Assembly (NCBI GenBank): GCA_022813625.1
Contig: JAKLMB010000003.1
Span: 744,001-808,000, forward strand
Length of the DNA stretch: 64,000 nucleotides
Reading direction: 5' to 3'
Source: Aaosphaeria pasadenensis
Taxonomy: Eukaryota > Ascomycota > Dothideomycetes > Pleosporales
Shown here: positions 12,874-23,767 of the stretch, piece by piece
Layout: every line of letters starts with the position of its first letter
Position numbering within the stretch: the stretch's first letter is position 1
The notes under the pieces: model-generated
What the model saw: the letters and a program-made list of their open reading frames with translations, nothing else
Databases searched by the model: none
Told to the model about the DNA's origin: nothing
Made by a program: the position numbers and the translations under genes

Positions 12874-14018
12874 TGTTTCTTACCATCTACTCGTAGCAGT
12901 AATACATTCCAATGCTCCTTGTCCCGATCGAGACAATGTCCCGTTAGAAAGACAGGATGCGCGCAAAGAAAACTAACAGAAAATCAGATGGCTAAGGCAG
13001 GCAAGACTTCTGCGATTCAAACATGCTGCTCTTGCTGATGAGGGTGATGCAATGTGGCCTCATCGCCAGTCTTTCACCCTCTGCTCGGTTCCCTACCTTG
13101 GACCTATCTGTAACCTATCCTCTCCACCGCTTGGAGATGGCTGATTTGGCAAAGCATACTTTCCCCCTCTAGCAACCAATCTCCGGCCTGGGCTCCTGTC
13201 CTGCCCTACAGGCCTCCACTAAACAATCGTTCCCCCAACATGATTCATGATTCATGACTTGATACAAGTACACCCCTCGCTTCGTACCCAGTACGATACG
13301 TGTAACATGCCCCGATCTGAGCTTCCAGAAGCAAAAGGAAGACATCCGCCGATCATGTTATTATTGTAACACACGAGTTGGCACGACGGCGCCCACAACA
13401 TGCACCACTGGCGGACGGAACCAGGGCAGGGTGGACAAACTTCGACAAAACTACGCTCTCGAACAATTAACATACATTCCTATCTGCCAATCAGGCGAAC
13501 CCCTCTAATCAGTAGACACATATCCCCCCGTGGGTTATTTTTTTTATTTCTTGCCTTTTTCGCATAATGATACGGCGCTATTCAGATCCTCCTCTAATGA
13601 GTAACCCAGCCACAGCGCACGCCGAGTATTGGAAGGGCGAGACGGGGGCAGATAGTATCCGTACGAACCATTCCCCCAACTGCCCCAGCTCAAGCTGGCG
13701 AAAAAGGTCGAAACTCGTCAAGCATATTGACTTGTTCTTCCCCCAACCTTGATGATATTGCGATGGGTGATTTGTGCCTGGCACCCGCGTCATTGCGGCC
13801 TCGCCGCACGCCATGCGCCCGCTCATACCGTTCGCCGTCTTTGGTCCAATCCAAATCCTTCATCATCGATACGACGTCCCGAGGCGAATGCGGCACGGCT
13901 CACCGACCAGATGAACGTAAATGGTTGTTGACAGACGAAACGGTACCAACAACAACCTAAATTGTTTTTACTTGTTTCATTGCTTGCAGCCACCTCCGCC
14001 TTTGGACAATACTCGCAG

Positions 14019-14027
14019 TACGGAGTA
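14019..14027. repeat. TACGGAGTA intergenic motif, copy 4
   Basis: A further copy of the nine-base motif, flanked as AGTACGGAGTACT, which extends its palindromic character. Confidence 0.5.
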
Positions 14028-15990
14028 CTTTGAACTCTCTGTTTCCATTGTCGTTCACCAATGTCGTCTGCCATTGTCCCGTTGAGGCCAAAGGAAAGCA
14101 AAGCAATGCAGCGCCATCCAACACCAGATCCTGAGATCTTGAGGATGAAGATGGGAACTGTTGGGTTTCGAGACTTAGCAGTAGGCAGGAAGATCATCCA
14201 ACTGTGCATACACCGACTCTCGCAATCCGTAATTAGTCCATCACTTTGACCCGTTCTGCTTCGATATAACATCCCATAGGTAAGGTAGGGGAAATAGATA
14301 TCGAATCAATAGTCAGTACACGGAATGATCCAACTCCTAGAGTCCTCGAAAACTCGTACCATACCGGTCGGTGCTTTCTTTTTTGCCACGCTTTTATTTT
14401 CTCCTCGCATGTGATTGTTGCAATTGCATCGTAGTTGCCCCACGGTCCACCAACCGATGTCCATCCCATCCCATTGTTGCGATGCTACGGCGCGGCAGGA
14501 TAGCAACAATACGGATTCATTTCGCTTCCGTTGGCCGTTTTGTATCCGACGGGATCTTCACCTCTACTAGTTATCTCAACCCGTTCTCTGTAGCAATGCT
14601 CCACCGAACATAGCATCTACAGTAGTCTGTTGTTCAACAACGATGGACATCACCGCTATTCTTCTCCCAAGCGACGGCCAAGCCGAATGAGATTCCAAAC
14701 GCTTCTTTAACCTCGGAACTTGATGGTATTGGATGGATACACACACTCCGTGTCGGCCGATTCAGTGCGACGAGCAATTCACCCGCGTCCCTCACGACAT
14801 TATCGCGACACCCATTTTGCCTTCTGTTCCATTATCCTGGACGTTGATCTCTTAATAGATTGCACCCGTGCGAGTCATAGGCCCAGTCCAGTCGATCTAT
14901 CGCTCTCCCCTCTGAGTTACCTCGTACATACCGACTGTGTACTACATGCCATTGTCTCTCGACAAAATTCCAGAAACAGGTTTGAACTGTCGGAAGGCAT
15001 TCTGCTCTCGTTTCATCCCGCTCACTCGTCTCGTCTTTCCTCTTTCCCCTTTCACTCTTCTCCTCCTCCTCATTCCCTTTGCTAGCCTCTTGTTATATCC
15101 GACGGGGCGTCCAACTAGTTTATTAATGGCAGTCTTTCAACAGTCATCCGAGAGGATTGTTGATGTAAGATTGTACGATCATCCCTCCCTGCTTACTCAC
15201 GCACCTCACCTCCATTGCAAAGGAAATGGGGCCCCCGCCGTATGCACATTAAGCAAATACACGAGCTACCATGGCATACACATACATACGAGTCCTGCCG
15301 CGACACCCAGACAACCGAGAACGTGTAGAGATCCGAATTGGAAAAAATACGGGATGCAACTTCTAACAATTCGCCTCTTTCAAACCCGCATCTCACAATG
15401 TCCCATCACCGCCTACCCACATCGCGCTGTTTCAAAATCCACGATTTGTCGAGATCTGGAATTATGCAATTCGGCGACCATTAACCCGCATTTAGAAAGT
15501 GTAAGCCCAGAGCAAGCAACGGGTTTCTATTTTGGAGCTCCTGTTTTTACTTTTCCCTTTTTTCCTTGCCACGCTTCGCTCGCTCTCGTATTTTCCTGGC
15601 TGAAGCGAGTGCGAGTGCGCGCTAACACGATACGGCCGTGAAATGCAATCCTCGGGACTGGTCACTGAACTGCACATTGATTGATTGCTACCGTTACAGT
15701 TGCGAGCGATACGATGATGGCGATGCTGGGAGATGATTGTCAATTGCTGACATGAAGCTCTTTTCGAAATTACGACCACAATTCAATCGCTTTAGCACTC
15801 TCGCGGATCGATGCTAAGTGCCAGTAACGAAATCTGGTCCAGGTTGGACAAACACGACTTCTTCCATTGGTAAACGCATTAACCTCAATAATGAATAACA
15901 TAGGATGCAAATAGCTTCCCGACAACAACAATAGTTAACAGTGACAATCTCAAACTACATCCAATCCATCCACCACGCACACTTACACCC

Positions 15991-16554
15991 TCACACCTGG
16001 ATACTAGGACACCAATAATCCGCCGTGCACCTGTACGTCTCATCGCCAAACACATCCCTCCCAACGAACCCTGTCTTCCCATCTCTAAAGCACGCAAAGT
16101 CCTCCGCATCGAGCCTCGCCTCGCCCGCAATCTGCCCTTTATCCAGCGTCTTCGCGCCGACATCGATGCTGCTCGAGAACGCGCCCGCGCCGCCGCCGAG
16201 CGACAGCTTCGCGACGCGCTGCGTGCCCTCCCACGCCGCGGCGGGGTCCTCGACCGTCGCGATGGCCGTCGGGTTCGTGTTGCGGCCGGGTAGCGTCTCG
16301 ATGGGGCCGTTGGCGTAGTATGCGACTGCGGTGTAGGATTTCGCGGGCCGGAGTTGGCGCTTCGATAGGGAGGAGGTGACGGGCTGCGAGCAGAAGATCA
16401 GGAGGGGGCAGTCTGGGAAGCCGGATGTGCGCTGCGTGCAGGTCACTAGGTAGAGGTTGTGTTTGGATCCCATCTGCACGGCGGATACGGGAGAGGTCGT
16501 GGCTGTCGAGGTGAGCAGCGCGAGGGAGAGTGCGATGGTGGGTGAGATGTGCAT
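15991..16554 (-). CDS. Small secreted cysteine-containing protein
   Basis: Single-exon frame of 187 residues. The first 25 residues form a classical signal peptide: a short start, the hydrophobic core LSLALLTS, and a likely cut after SPVSA. The mature part has six cysteines at 39, 49, 55, 155, 176 and 182, enough for three disulfides, and a Lys-Arg pair at 65-66 that a Kex2-type protease could cut. There is no membrane segment and no catalytic motif. GC-rich third positions through about 16090-16330 support real coding. It stands alone, with gene-free DNA of about 4.9 kb on one side and 1.5 kb on the other. Small size, secretion and even cysteine number fit a candidate effector or surface protein, but this is inference and I do not recognise the family. 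Confidence 0.75.
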   Translation of the reverse strand: MHISPTIALSLALLTSTATTSPVSAVQMGSKHNLYLVTCTQRTSGFPDCPLLIFCSQPVTSSLSKRQLRPAKSYTAVAYYANGPIETLPGRNTNPTAIATVEDPAAAWEGTQRVAKLSLGGGAGAFSSSIDVGAKTLDKGQIAGEARLDAEDFACFRDGKTGFVGRDVFGDETYRCTADYWCPSIQV

Positions 16555-18006
16555 GTTTGTTGTTGGACTCCTTCTTTTGGGGAGTCTTGTGTAGAAAGTA
16601 TAGTATTGACTGAGCTGGAGAGAGGATCCACGCGGTCTTCGCGGTGCAAGTAGAGATGTGACTGCTGTCTCTGCGTACTCTAGCTTCTATTAAACAGTTT
16701 ATCACATATGTAGCCTCCATCTGTTGGGCATAAAACCAAGCCTGCGAAATGACGCATGCATATTCCTCATACCATACTCTCTACTCTCATCTTCACAATA
16801 TCAGAAAATGCAGTCTTTTACACTGCGGTGTGGTCGTTGATTGTTCTTTCGGCCGGTCGGACTCATGGTTAATTGTGGCTCGAGATGAACTGTCCGCAGA
16901 TTTGGTTCGCTTCAAGCCGATCCCTGCCCTTTCGGTTCCAGTGTCCAATATACGGTCGTATGGCATTTGTGAATTCGGGCCTTGAGAGCGTAAGCTGTCG
17001 TGGTGAGATCGTCGATTGTTGGGAGGAGCGAGGGAATAGCGGTGCTGCAGAGGGAAGGACTTCGGTACTTGATTGTGTGGATGTTGGACTTGGTCTGCGC
17101 TTGGGTTGGTTCAGAGAGCTGCGGCATCAGGCAGATGGTGACTTTTGGAAAGTAATAATGGTTTTCTGAATTCTCAAATTTATGGAACATGGCCTCACGT
17201 TGTGTGCTACCGGTGTCTGGATATTGACATATCATGGTCAGATGTTAGAACAAGTCAATCTATCCCTACACCCAAGTAAGTGTCAATATCGAGCATATTC
17301 GCTATCTCAAGTCATTCTCTACCTGGGCTGTGGAAGTTCAGTCCAGTCTTTGTTCTGAGCCACTAATCCGATGCTACTCTGAGAACGAGCGAAAACAGCA
17401 AATATTATTGCGCGAATTCCAATATAGTCCCACCTCTTGCCCTCGCCCTGCATCCTAAACACGTGGATTAAGGGATATATTGATGCCTCCAATCAATGCA
17501 CATAGACATGCTAGTAAATTTATAGTTCATAGTAGTGGAGAAGGAACGGGATCCGTTTCATTCGTAGTTCGATCTTGGAGCACTTGTTCTATAAGCAATA
17601 TTTAAGGTGCAGAATAAGGCATATATTAACGGGTTGGGAAAAAACGCCGCAGTTCATCGTGCCATACTAGGACTGCAACTTTACTGCTCAAGCCAGTTTT
17701 CGGGTCTGCAGAATGGCTTTGAGGAAGTCAGGCATTACCACGAGTAGACGAGCGATCTAATTCTTCCCTCGGCCCACTCCATCAGTGATCGAGACCTGGC
17801 ATCTCCACATTATTTGGCCTTATAGAAAAAGAATCAAAGTTAGTTACTTGATCGTCTGATCTCAAAGCCCAAAGGAACTTTATTCGACGGCACATTTCAC
17901 GTCATGATGGATAGATAGTCGGTCGGCATGGGGGGATTCACCAAGTTCAGCAAGGACACAAATGCGATGAAAAGCGCGATGCTAACTTCTGATATATTTC
18001 GGGATA
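16555..18006. other. Intergenic, with a flank copy of the F-box duplication
   Basis: No gene is seen. From about 17670 to 17860 the sequence resembles 19630-19810, which lies between the two F-box genes, and marks the outer edge of that tandem duplication. The rest shows only short frames without motifs. Confidence 0.5.
17670..17860. repeat. Outer flank copy of the F-box tandem duplication
   Basis: Read against 19630-19810 this stretch shares, in order, TCTGCAGAATGG against TCTGCGGAATAG, TCAGGCATT, ATCTAATTCTTCC against ATCCAATTCTTCC, and TTGATCGTCT. The spacing is about 1.95-1.96 kb, the same period as the two F-box genes. It is the downstream flank of the gene at 18007-19374. Confidence 0.6.
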
Positions 18007-19374
18007 TCAATGTCGTCCATGGCCCTCTAGTGACTCATACTCGAAGAACAGTCGTGCTCTTTCCATGCATTTTCTGGTTTTGAATGGGTCGGTCAAAAGA
18101 TGAAAATGTCGGACCTTTTGTCGGACTTGTGGAAAGTGCATCGTCCCCTTGAAAAAGATGTTGCTGCTAAGAACCCTAATGAGCTCGTCCAACTGCAGTC
18201 TGTAGTCTTCTACGATCGTCACCGGAGCCATCACTTCTCTGTATTCGCACCGCCTGCGGTTTTCGACCCGCCCGGGGTTTTCGAACATACTCCAGTCGAA
18301 CCAGACTTCAATGCCAGCTTTCTTGATGTCGTTGATCGCTTTCAGAAAAGCGTGGCTGCATAGGCGCTTTTCACTTACCATGCTCCAGGAGAGTTGTAGC
18401 GAAATTATCTTCAAAAACGGCGTCGCGGTCTTGTGCTCCAGAAACGGGCCCACAAACGCTTCCAAATCCCCTTTCCAGATATCAGTAAGCTTGAGCGTCT
18501 CTAGCCTCGGAGGTAGAGAGACATATTCGCACTCCCTAATCAGCATGTGCAACGGAGTCAACAGGGCTGTCAGGGATTTAAGTTCCTTCAAATTGATAGG
18601 GACACTTCGCCAATGGAGTAACCACGTGTCAGGTATCCCCCAAGCGTGCGGAAGTGCAAGTCTTTGAAGTCGATTCCTGGTTATCTTGAACACTGCATCA
18701 GGATACAGTCTGTTGGGGAGGATATGTTGGTGAGGTTCGATGTTGCCGAGTTGATCCTCTATCGCCATGAGGGAGTCAAGAAGCGACGTCTGCGCCCGCA
18801 AAACTTGATCTAAGTGAAGTTCATGAAGTGCAGGGAAGTAAACAAGCAGGATACAAAGAAATGCGTCAAGCTTTTTCCCTTCAATATCTTCCTGCCACAG
18901 TATCTTTATCTCTTCTCTAATAGGCTGAGACCAGATTATCTCCTTACACTTGTTCAAAGCGTGCTCGCTGTATAAATCTGCATCCGGCTCGTGGTAATCC
19001 CACTTTTTATGGGTCGCAACGTAATCCCAAGTGAGTAATTTGAGCGATTGAGTCTTCGCGGGGTTCCAATTGGTAGAGAATATAGCGTCGAAGAACGCCG
19101 GAAGTTTTGTCCAGATGACATAGGGGTGAATGGACATGATTTCCTTTACGATTCTCGACAGCCTTCGACTTACTAGTGCAAGCGCACGAATACTATCGCG
19201 GCCATCATCAGGATCGTATACGAATGAGGCTACCTGTAAGAGTAGCTCGTCTGGGAGATCCAGCAAGTGATGTGCCCCTTCAGAACTCTCTTCGGGCACT
19301 ACCATCCCAATATCCTCTCCGGTGTGGTAGCTCTCGATGCCCTCCATTGGTTCGTAATCCATGTAATTACTCAT
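18007..19374 (-). CDS. F-box protein, tandem copy A
   Basis: Single-exon protein of 455 residues starting MSNYMDYEPMEG. An F-box lies near the N-terminus, about residues 38-85, with LLDLPDELLLQVASF and then LALVSRRLSRIVKEI. The rest is long and helical with leucine-spaced segments such as LKELKSLTALLTPLHML and LPPRLETLKLTDIW, a degenerate leucine-rich arrangement typical of fungal F-box proteins. The family usually links a target protein to Skp1 in an SCF ubiquitin ligase; the substrate cannot be guessed. It is the downstream member of a head-to-tail pair with the gene at 20076-21338, from which it has clearly diverged. It is longer at the C-terminus than its partner. Confidence 0.85.
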   Translation of the reverse strand: MSNYMDYEPMEGIESYHTGEDIGMVVPEESSEGAHHLLDLPDELLLQVASFVYDPDDGRDSIRALALVSRRLSRIVKEIMSIHPYVIWTKLPAFFDAIFSTNWNPAKTQSLKLLTWDYVATHKKWDYHEPDADLYSEHALNKCKEIIWSQPIREEIKILWQEDIEGKKLDAFLCILLVYFPALHELHLDQVLRAQTSLLDSLMAIEDQLGNIEPHQHILPNRLYPDAVFKITRNRLQRLALPHAWGIPDTWLLHWRSVPINLKELKSLTALLTPLHMLIRECEYVSLPPRLETLKLTDIWKGDLEAFVGPFLEHKTATPFLKIISLQLSWSMVSEKRLCSHAFLKAINDIKKAGIEVWFDWSMFENPGRVENRRRCEYREVMAPVTIVEDYRLQLDELIRVLSSNIFFKGTMHFPQVRQKVRHFHLLTDPFKTRKCMERARLFFEYESLEGHGRH

Positions 19375-20075
19375 CTTGTAGAGTAAATTATAGCAAGTTG
19401 AAAGAATCGAATTCGTTTTCTGAACTCTCTGCTGGGCTAACCGGTTGCATGTGAGGATATATATGCCAGCTGAGTTGTACTAAAGGCATGCACCACCTGG
19501 CAATGTGCATTCAATAAACACTTCACTGTACATTGTTTCTTTGAAAAACACCATCCTATGCTCACTGTATGTAGGATTTGCTTTGTGTAAATTTGTAAGC
19601 ATCGACGTTGTATGATAGATCTGTACAATGATTGCAGCTGTACGTTGCAAACCAGGCTCTGGTTCTGCGGAATAGCATGAGATAATCAGGCATTGTAGGC
19701 GAGCCATCCAATTCTTCCCCCAGCTCATCCGTCATTAAGACTTGAAAGATCCACGAAATTTTTATGGGATGAATGTACAAGAAGTGAAGCAAGTAGATTG
19801 ATCGTCTTTCTGATAAGAGGCCAGCTGAATCTGGTACAGAAGTAGATTTCTTTTCACGATAGACGGGGGTTTCGTAGTCTAGGTTAAGATAGAACGAGAT
19901 AGAAAGTGCGAAAGTGCGATGCTTACATTAAAGTACATTTAAAAACTACCAATTTGATTCCTGTCTAGTAATTGACACGTTTTCCCAAAAACGCCTTGCC
20001 GAACCAGAGATCATACCAAGAACAATGCTGGCCCTCTTGCGAGATTTAACCTTGTGTAGAGTTCAACACATCCTA
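19375..20075. repeat. Flank between the F-box copies, duplicated on both sides
   Basis: This stretch is the 3' flank of copy B and the 5' flank of copy A. Its part 19440-19600 resembles 21405-21560 upstream of copy B, for example AATGTGCATTCAATAAACAC against AATGTGTTTTCAATAAGCAC. Its part 19630-19810 resembles 17670-17860 downstream of copy A. Both flanks were therefore duplicated with the gene. No separate gene is seen here. Confidence 0.6.
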
Positions 20076-21338
20076 TCAGCTGTCTACACTAAGTAAATCA
20101 GTCTGGTGGACTCTTTCTCGGACTCTCGGAAACTCTATCAGCCCCTTGAATACTTTTGTGCCACTAAGGGCTCTATCAAGGTCCAGGAACTGCAGGGTTC
20201 CATCTCCTTCCATCGATACCAGACGTGTCAATTCCCTCGATTCGGGAAACAAAAAATCAATCCAGACTCGAATCCCAGCTTCCTTTATACTGTTGATTGC
20301 TCTTATGATGGATCCCATGTCCAATTCAGATAGGAAGCAGGAGAACCTCAAATGTACACTCTTCAGGTACGGCGACGCGGCCTTGTGCTTCAGTAGCGGG
20401 CCAATCAACGCTTCCAAATCTCCGTCATCTATCTGTTCCAAGACGAGAGTCGTCAATTTTGGGGGCAGGGAGATGATTTCGGGATCTGTCGCAAGCAATT
20501 TGGATATCGGGATGCACAACTTTGTCAAAGATTTAAGATCCTTAAGGCCGATACAGAGGCTCTGGTAATTCTGTGTTATTTGGAAGTTCCTTAGGGAGAT
20601 GGTCTCTTTGTCCGGAAACGTGAGTTCTTTAATTCGAGACAGGACAAGCCTGGATACTGCATTAATGTACCCCTTGTTGGGGGGTGCAGTTTGGAGACTC
20701 GTTGTATACCCATGTTCGTCCTCTAGAACCATCAAGGACTCAAGTATCGCCAGCTCATCCCATGTAAATTGTCTCAGGTTAAGGGCAGTGAGTTCAGGGA
20801 AGCATACGAGAAGGATGCAAAAGTGAGCATCAAACCTACCCATGTCAAGATCTTCTTGCCATTCCTTCTTCGTCTTGTCGCCAATGGGCTGGGACCAGAT
20901 GACTTCTCTGCACTTGTCCAAGACATGCCTGTCGAGTACAATCGTCTGCACCTTGGGGCTATCAGAGATTCCTACTCTGACACGTACCTTACTGCGGCTA
21001 TCAAAGGTTCTCACGGTCAGTGACCGAGTCCTGGCGAGATTCCACTTCTGCTGGGTAGAGAATACAGAAGTGAGGAACGAAGGAAGTTCTATCCAAAGGA
21101 AAGAGGGTTCTCGGGTCCAGATTTCTTTTGCGATCAAAGACAGCCTTCGGTTTACTAAGGCGAGGTTATTAATACAACTTCTATATGTCCCCCAGTCTTC
21201 TTCCGTGCAACAGGCTGCTGCTATTTGTAAGAGAAGCTCGTCTGGAAGATCCATCAAGTGCCCTGCCGCTTCAGACCTGCGCTGAGGTCCAGTCATCTCG
21301 ATGCCATCCATTGGTTCGTAACCAATGTATTCACTCAT
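20076..21338 (-). CDS. F-box protein, tandem copy B
   Basis: Single-exon protein of about 420 residues. I chose the ATG at 21338, which begins MSEYIGYEPMDGIE and matches the start of copy A; the in-frame extension upstream falls in sequence that matches the noncoding flank of copy A. The F-box is at about residues 27-80 (LMDLPDELLLQIAA, then LALVNRRLSLIAKEI). The remainder aligns with copy A along its length, including HFCILLVCFPELTALNLRQ, ISLPPKLTTLVLEQI and FPRVRERV. It stops about 27-30 residues short of copy A; after its stop the DNA still weakly follows copy A, so the C-terminus has probably been lost by a point change. The likely role is an SCF adaptor with unknown substrate. Confidence 0.8.
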   Translation of the reverse strand: MSEYIGYEPMDGIEMTGPQRRSEAAGHLMDLPDELLLQIAAACCTEEDWGTYRSCINNLALVNRRLSLIAKEIWTREPSFLWIELPSFLTSVFSTQQKWNLARTRSLTVRTFDSRSKVRVRVGISDSPKVQTIVLDRHVLDKCREVIWSQPIGDKTKKEWQEDLDMGRFDAHFCILLVCFPELTALNLRQFTWDELAILESLMVLEDEHGYTTSLQTAPPNKGYINAVSRLVLSRIKELTFPDKETISLRNFQITQNYQSLCIGLKDLKSLTKLCIPISKLLATDPEIISLPPKLTTLVLEQIDDGDLEALIGPLLKHKAASPYLKSVHLRFSCFLSELDMGSIIRAINSIKEAGIRVWIDFLFPESRELTRLVSMEGDGTLQFLDLDRALSGTKVFKGLIEFPRVRERVHQTDLLSVDS

Positions 21339-23369
21339 GGTGAGTCGTAAAAGTATATCAAGCGTAAATAATCGAAGTTGTTGTTGGATCTGTTTGTTGA
21401 CCGAAACGATGGCGAGCAAATATATATGCCATCTGAGAGGTTTGTACTGAAGCCTTGCACCCTCTCGTAATGTGTTTTCAATAAGCACACCGTACATTAT
21501 ACTCAGTGCATGTAGAACTTGCATTGTACAATTTTGAAAGCGTCAATGTTGTATATATAGATAGACATGTATTGGCCTTGTGTATTCCAATTGTCTTTCA
21601 AACAAGAGAGGAGGCTCTTTGAACCACTAGATGTGATCGAGTCATTGTGGTTGTCGTCGCTGAATCTGTCGTATCCGTCCATGATTGACGTTTTTATGTT
21701 CAGGTAGATGGGCATTGATGTATTTGATCGTATTATGCGTTAAAAACGTTTTACAACAAGATAGACCCTGGTGCGCTAATCCTCTTGCATGTTACTATTA
21801 ATTTGTTGTAGAACCGCACGTAAAAATGATTGCCTTCGCTAAATTCGTCACATAAAGTGACATGCTTATACAAATTTGAAGTCTGACTCTGATACCGCTA
21901 TCATTTCGTTTGATCAAAATCACCATGCGAAGACAAATAGCGAATACACCACCTTGTTTGGTTTCATTTCAGGGTTCACGAACGACAAACCCTGGACTAC
22001 AGCGCATTGTCCATGGTTTCCTTTCACGGCGACTGGTAGTGTTCTTGGGAATGTCTTATCGATCACAATGAATCAGGTCTGGATGGACCTAGAAATCTCC
22101 ATCGTTTGTGGTAGACCCACCAGCAGACTTACCCAGCAATGCTTGCAGCGGTCGGGAAGTGGCGATGGTCTTGCCATGATTATTCAATTGCGACGAATTG
22201 GTTTCGCACCCAGTGAATCAACAATCTAAAGCGAGGTCTTGCATTGTGGTCAAACAAAGAAATAGATACATACATACATAACGCTCTTTCAGAATCACTG
22301 AAAGCAACAAATATGGCATGAGTTGGTTCAGACACGGCTTCCATTGTCTGTCTATTAGAGACACAATTAGTATTGGTTCACACCCAGTCTGAGCCGCTCT
22401 TCGCCTTTCCGGCGACCGCATGTAACGCACTCACTCATAGCCAGGTCATTTGCTGTTTCATGATTGTTTGCATAGCACGAAACTTGTTCCTTGAAGAGTT
22501 CTTTAGTGCCTCGCCCCTAGTTTGTTTGTCTACCTCATGTGTGCTCCCGATGATGGATTAATTGGAAGCAATCAACCCCAATGATTGAGTCAAGATACCA
22601 TAGCGAGTGCCCTTTTGTTCGAGCCACTAACTGACTTGACTGAATATTGAACTGATCGTCTTCAATATATCGTGAACTTCGACCGGAGCTTATGAGTCAG
22701 CACGTTCGCTCCCGTCAGATGCGCTGCTTAGTAATAGCCCCAGAGCTTCCATAGGTTTGATGAATTACGACCTCTCCGAAAATGTCCTGTAGTGCATCGA
22801 AGAAACTTGGCAGTAAACAGGACTCGAGCAATTCGCCTGTTATCTGAGCTTACTCGTAGGATATGGCAGTGTCGCCTTTTCCGCTAGTACTAATGTTCTG
22901 GGAGTAATCATTCGTCTTCTCGACCACGACCTTTTTGGAAGAGGTTTCTAGAGAATGCCACGCTGCGCAGCCTGACTACTTACTGTCTGTCCATCGGTAT
23001 TTTAGTTGCATACAACAGAACGCATTACTAGTAATAGTAATTTATCAATATTGATTCGACACAAAAAGAGCAACTTTGCTCCTATCTACATACAATAATA
23101 ATAGATGGAAACACATAATCAACTAGACTGTCTTCAATCACAGATCCTAACAATGTCCCGATGTATCTATATTAGGCTAGCGTCCCCTTCCATCAGCCGC
23201 ATTAGACTCAGAGAGGCAAGATTGTGCGCGCTAGCGTGATTTCCACGTGCTAGTCGATCCCTCGACCCGTGCTAAAAAAAACTTCAATGCCGAACAACCC
23301 ACCGCCCAACAATCATAGAAAAGCAAAAAAGAGGCGTTTCTTTCAATGAAAGAAACGCCCCTGACCGAA
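21339..23369. other. Intergenic; duplicated promoter near 21.4-21.6 kb
   Basis: The first 250 bases resemble the upstream region of F-box copy A (start codons 1964 bases apart). Beyond about 21750 I see no gene, tRNA or repeat until the tRNA-His and its terminator near 23.33 kb. Open frames are all short. Confidence 0.5.
23325..23359 (-). terminator. Hairpin plus T-run after tRNA-His
   Basis: Ten bases after the tRNA 3' end, the minus strand has a perfect 12-bp stem (GGCGTTTCTTTC and its complement, plus-strand positions 23333-23344 and 23348-23359) with a 3-base loop. It is followed two bases later by six T residues (23325-23330). RNA polymerase III needs only the T-run; the strong stem is extra. 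Confidence 0.7.
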
Positions 23370-23462
23370 TGGCGGTACTGGGAATCGAACCCAGGCTGGC
23401 ACGGATTTGAAGTTATAATGAAACAACCACAACGTGACGTCATACCACTAGACCATACCACC
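23370..23462 (-). tRNA. tRNA-His (GTG) with intron
   Basis: Read on the minus strand, a 7-bp acceptor stem (GGTGGTA with TACCGCC), a D-arm GTCT..TGAC with loop AGTGGTA, and a T-arm CTGGG-TTCGATT-CCCAG can be drawn. The anticodon loop reads TTGTGG, giving anticodon GTG, and a 22-nt insert sits directly after position 37, the canonical place of nuclear tRNA introns. Then C38 and the 3' half CGTG of the anticodon stem follow. The discriminator base is A. No CCA is encoded, as usual in eukaryotes. One mismatch at the outer anticodon-stem pair leaves slight doubt on the exact intron edges. Confidence 0.85.
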
Positions 23463-23767
23463 GATGGATCAGTTTGTTACTGAATTGTTGAAGTTTTTGA
23501 ATCTAAGTCAGATTATATACCCAGCAAAAGGCAAAGGCTCGTCGATTTGTCTGCCAATTGTGCGTGTGGTGGAGTCATTTCAAAAGTCACTGCTTACCGA
23601 GCTTGGATGACGGGCCTTGGAAATTACTATGGGGCGGTCTGGGGGCGGACGCCGCTCCGAACAAATTCCGCCTTCCGATCGGGACATTGGACAAAATTTT
23701 GGCGCCCGCAGCGCGAAAGTCGACACTCGCAATTCACCAACCAACAAACTACGAAATTCTACACAAC
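23463..23767. other. Short intergenic region between tRNA-His and TIM54
   Basis: It contains the divergent upstream regions of the tRNA (minus) and TIM54 (plus). No other element is recognised. Confidence 0.5.

Larger units (their letters stand above)
11043..15990. other. Gene-poor stretch with microsatellites
   Basis: About 4.9 kb between two minus-strand genes. Positions 11070-12240 are purine-rich on the plus strand and carry several simple repeats; they are probably the promoter and leader of the gene starting at 11042. From 12.3 to 15.9 kb I find no gene. The largest open frame, 14937-15641 plus (234 codons), has no recognisable domain and no coding-like composition. TACGGAGTA motifs occur at 11194, 12853 and 14019. 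Confidence 0.5.

Noticed and set aside
14711..14716. Another CCTCGG site
   Set aside because: No suitable gene start nearby; a reminder that the six-base core occurs by chance.
14937..15641. 234-codon open frame on the plus strand
   Set aside because: No domain, odd composition with many Ser, Pro, His and Cys, no codon preference, and overlapping frames on the other strand; probably chance.
21339..21524. N-terminal extension of F-box copy B by 62 codons
   Set aside because: The extension lies in sequence matching the noncoding upstream flank of copy A, and the ATG at 21338 aligns with the start of copy A.
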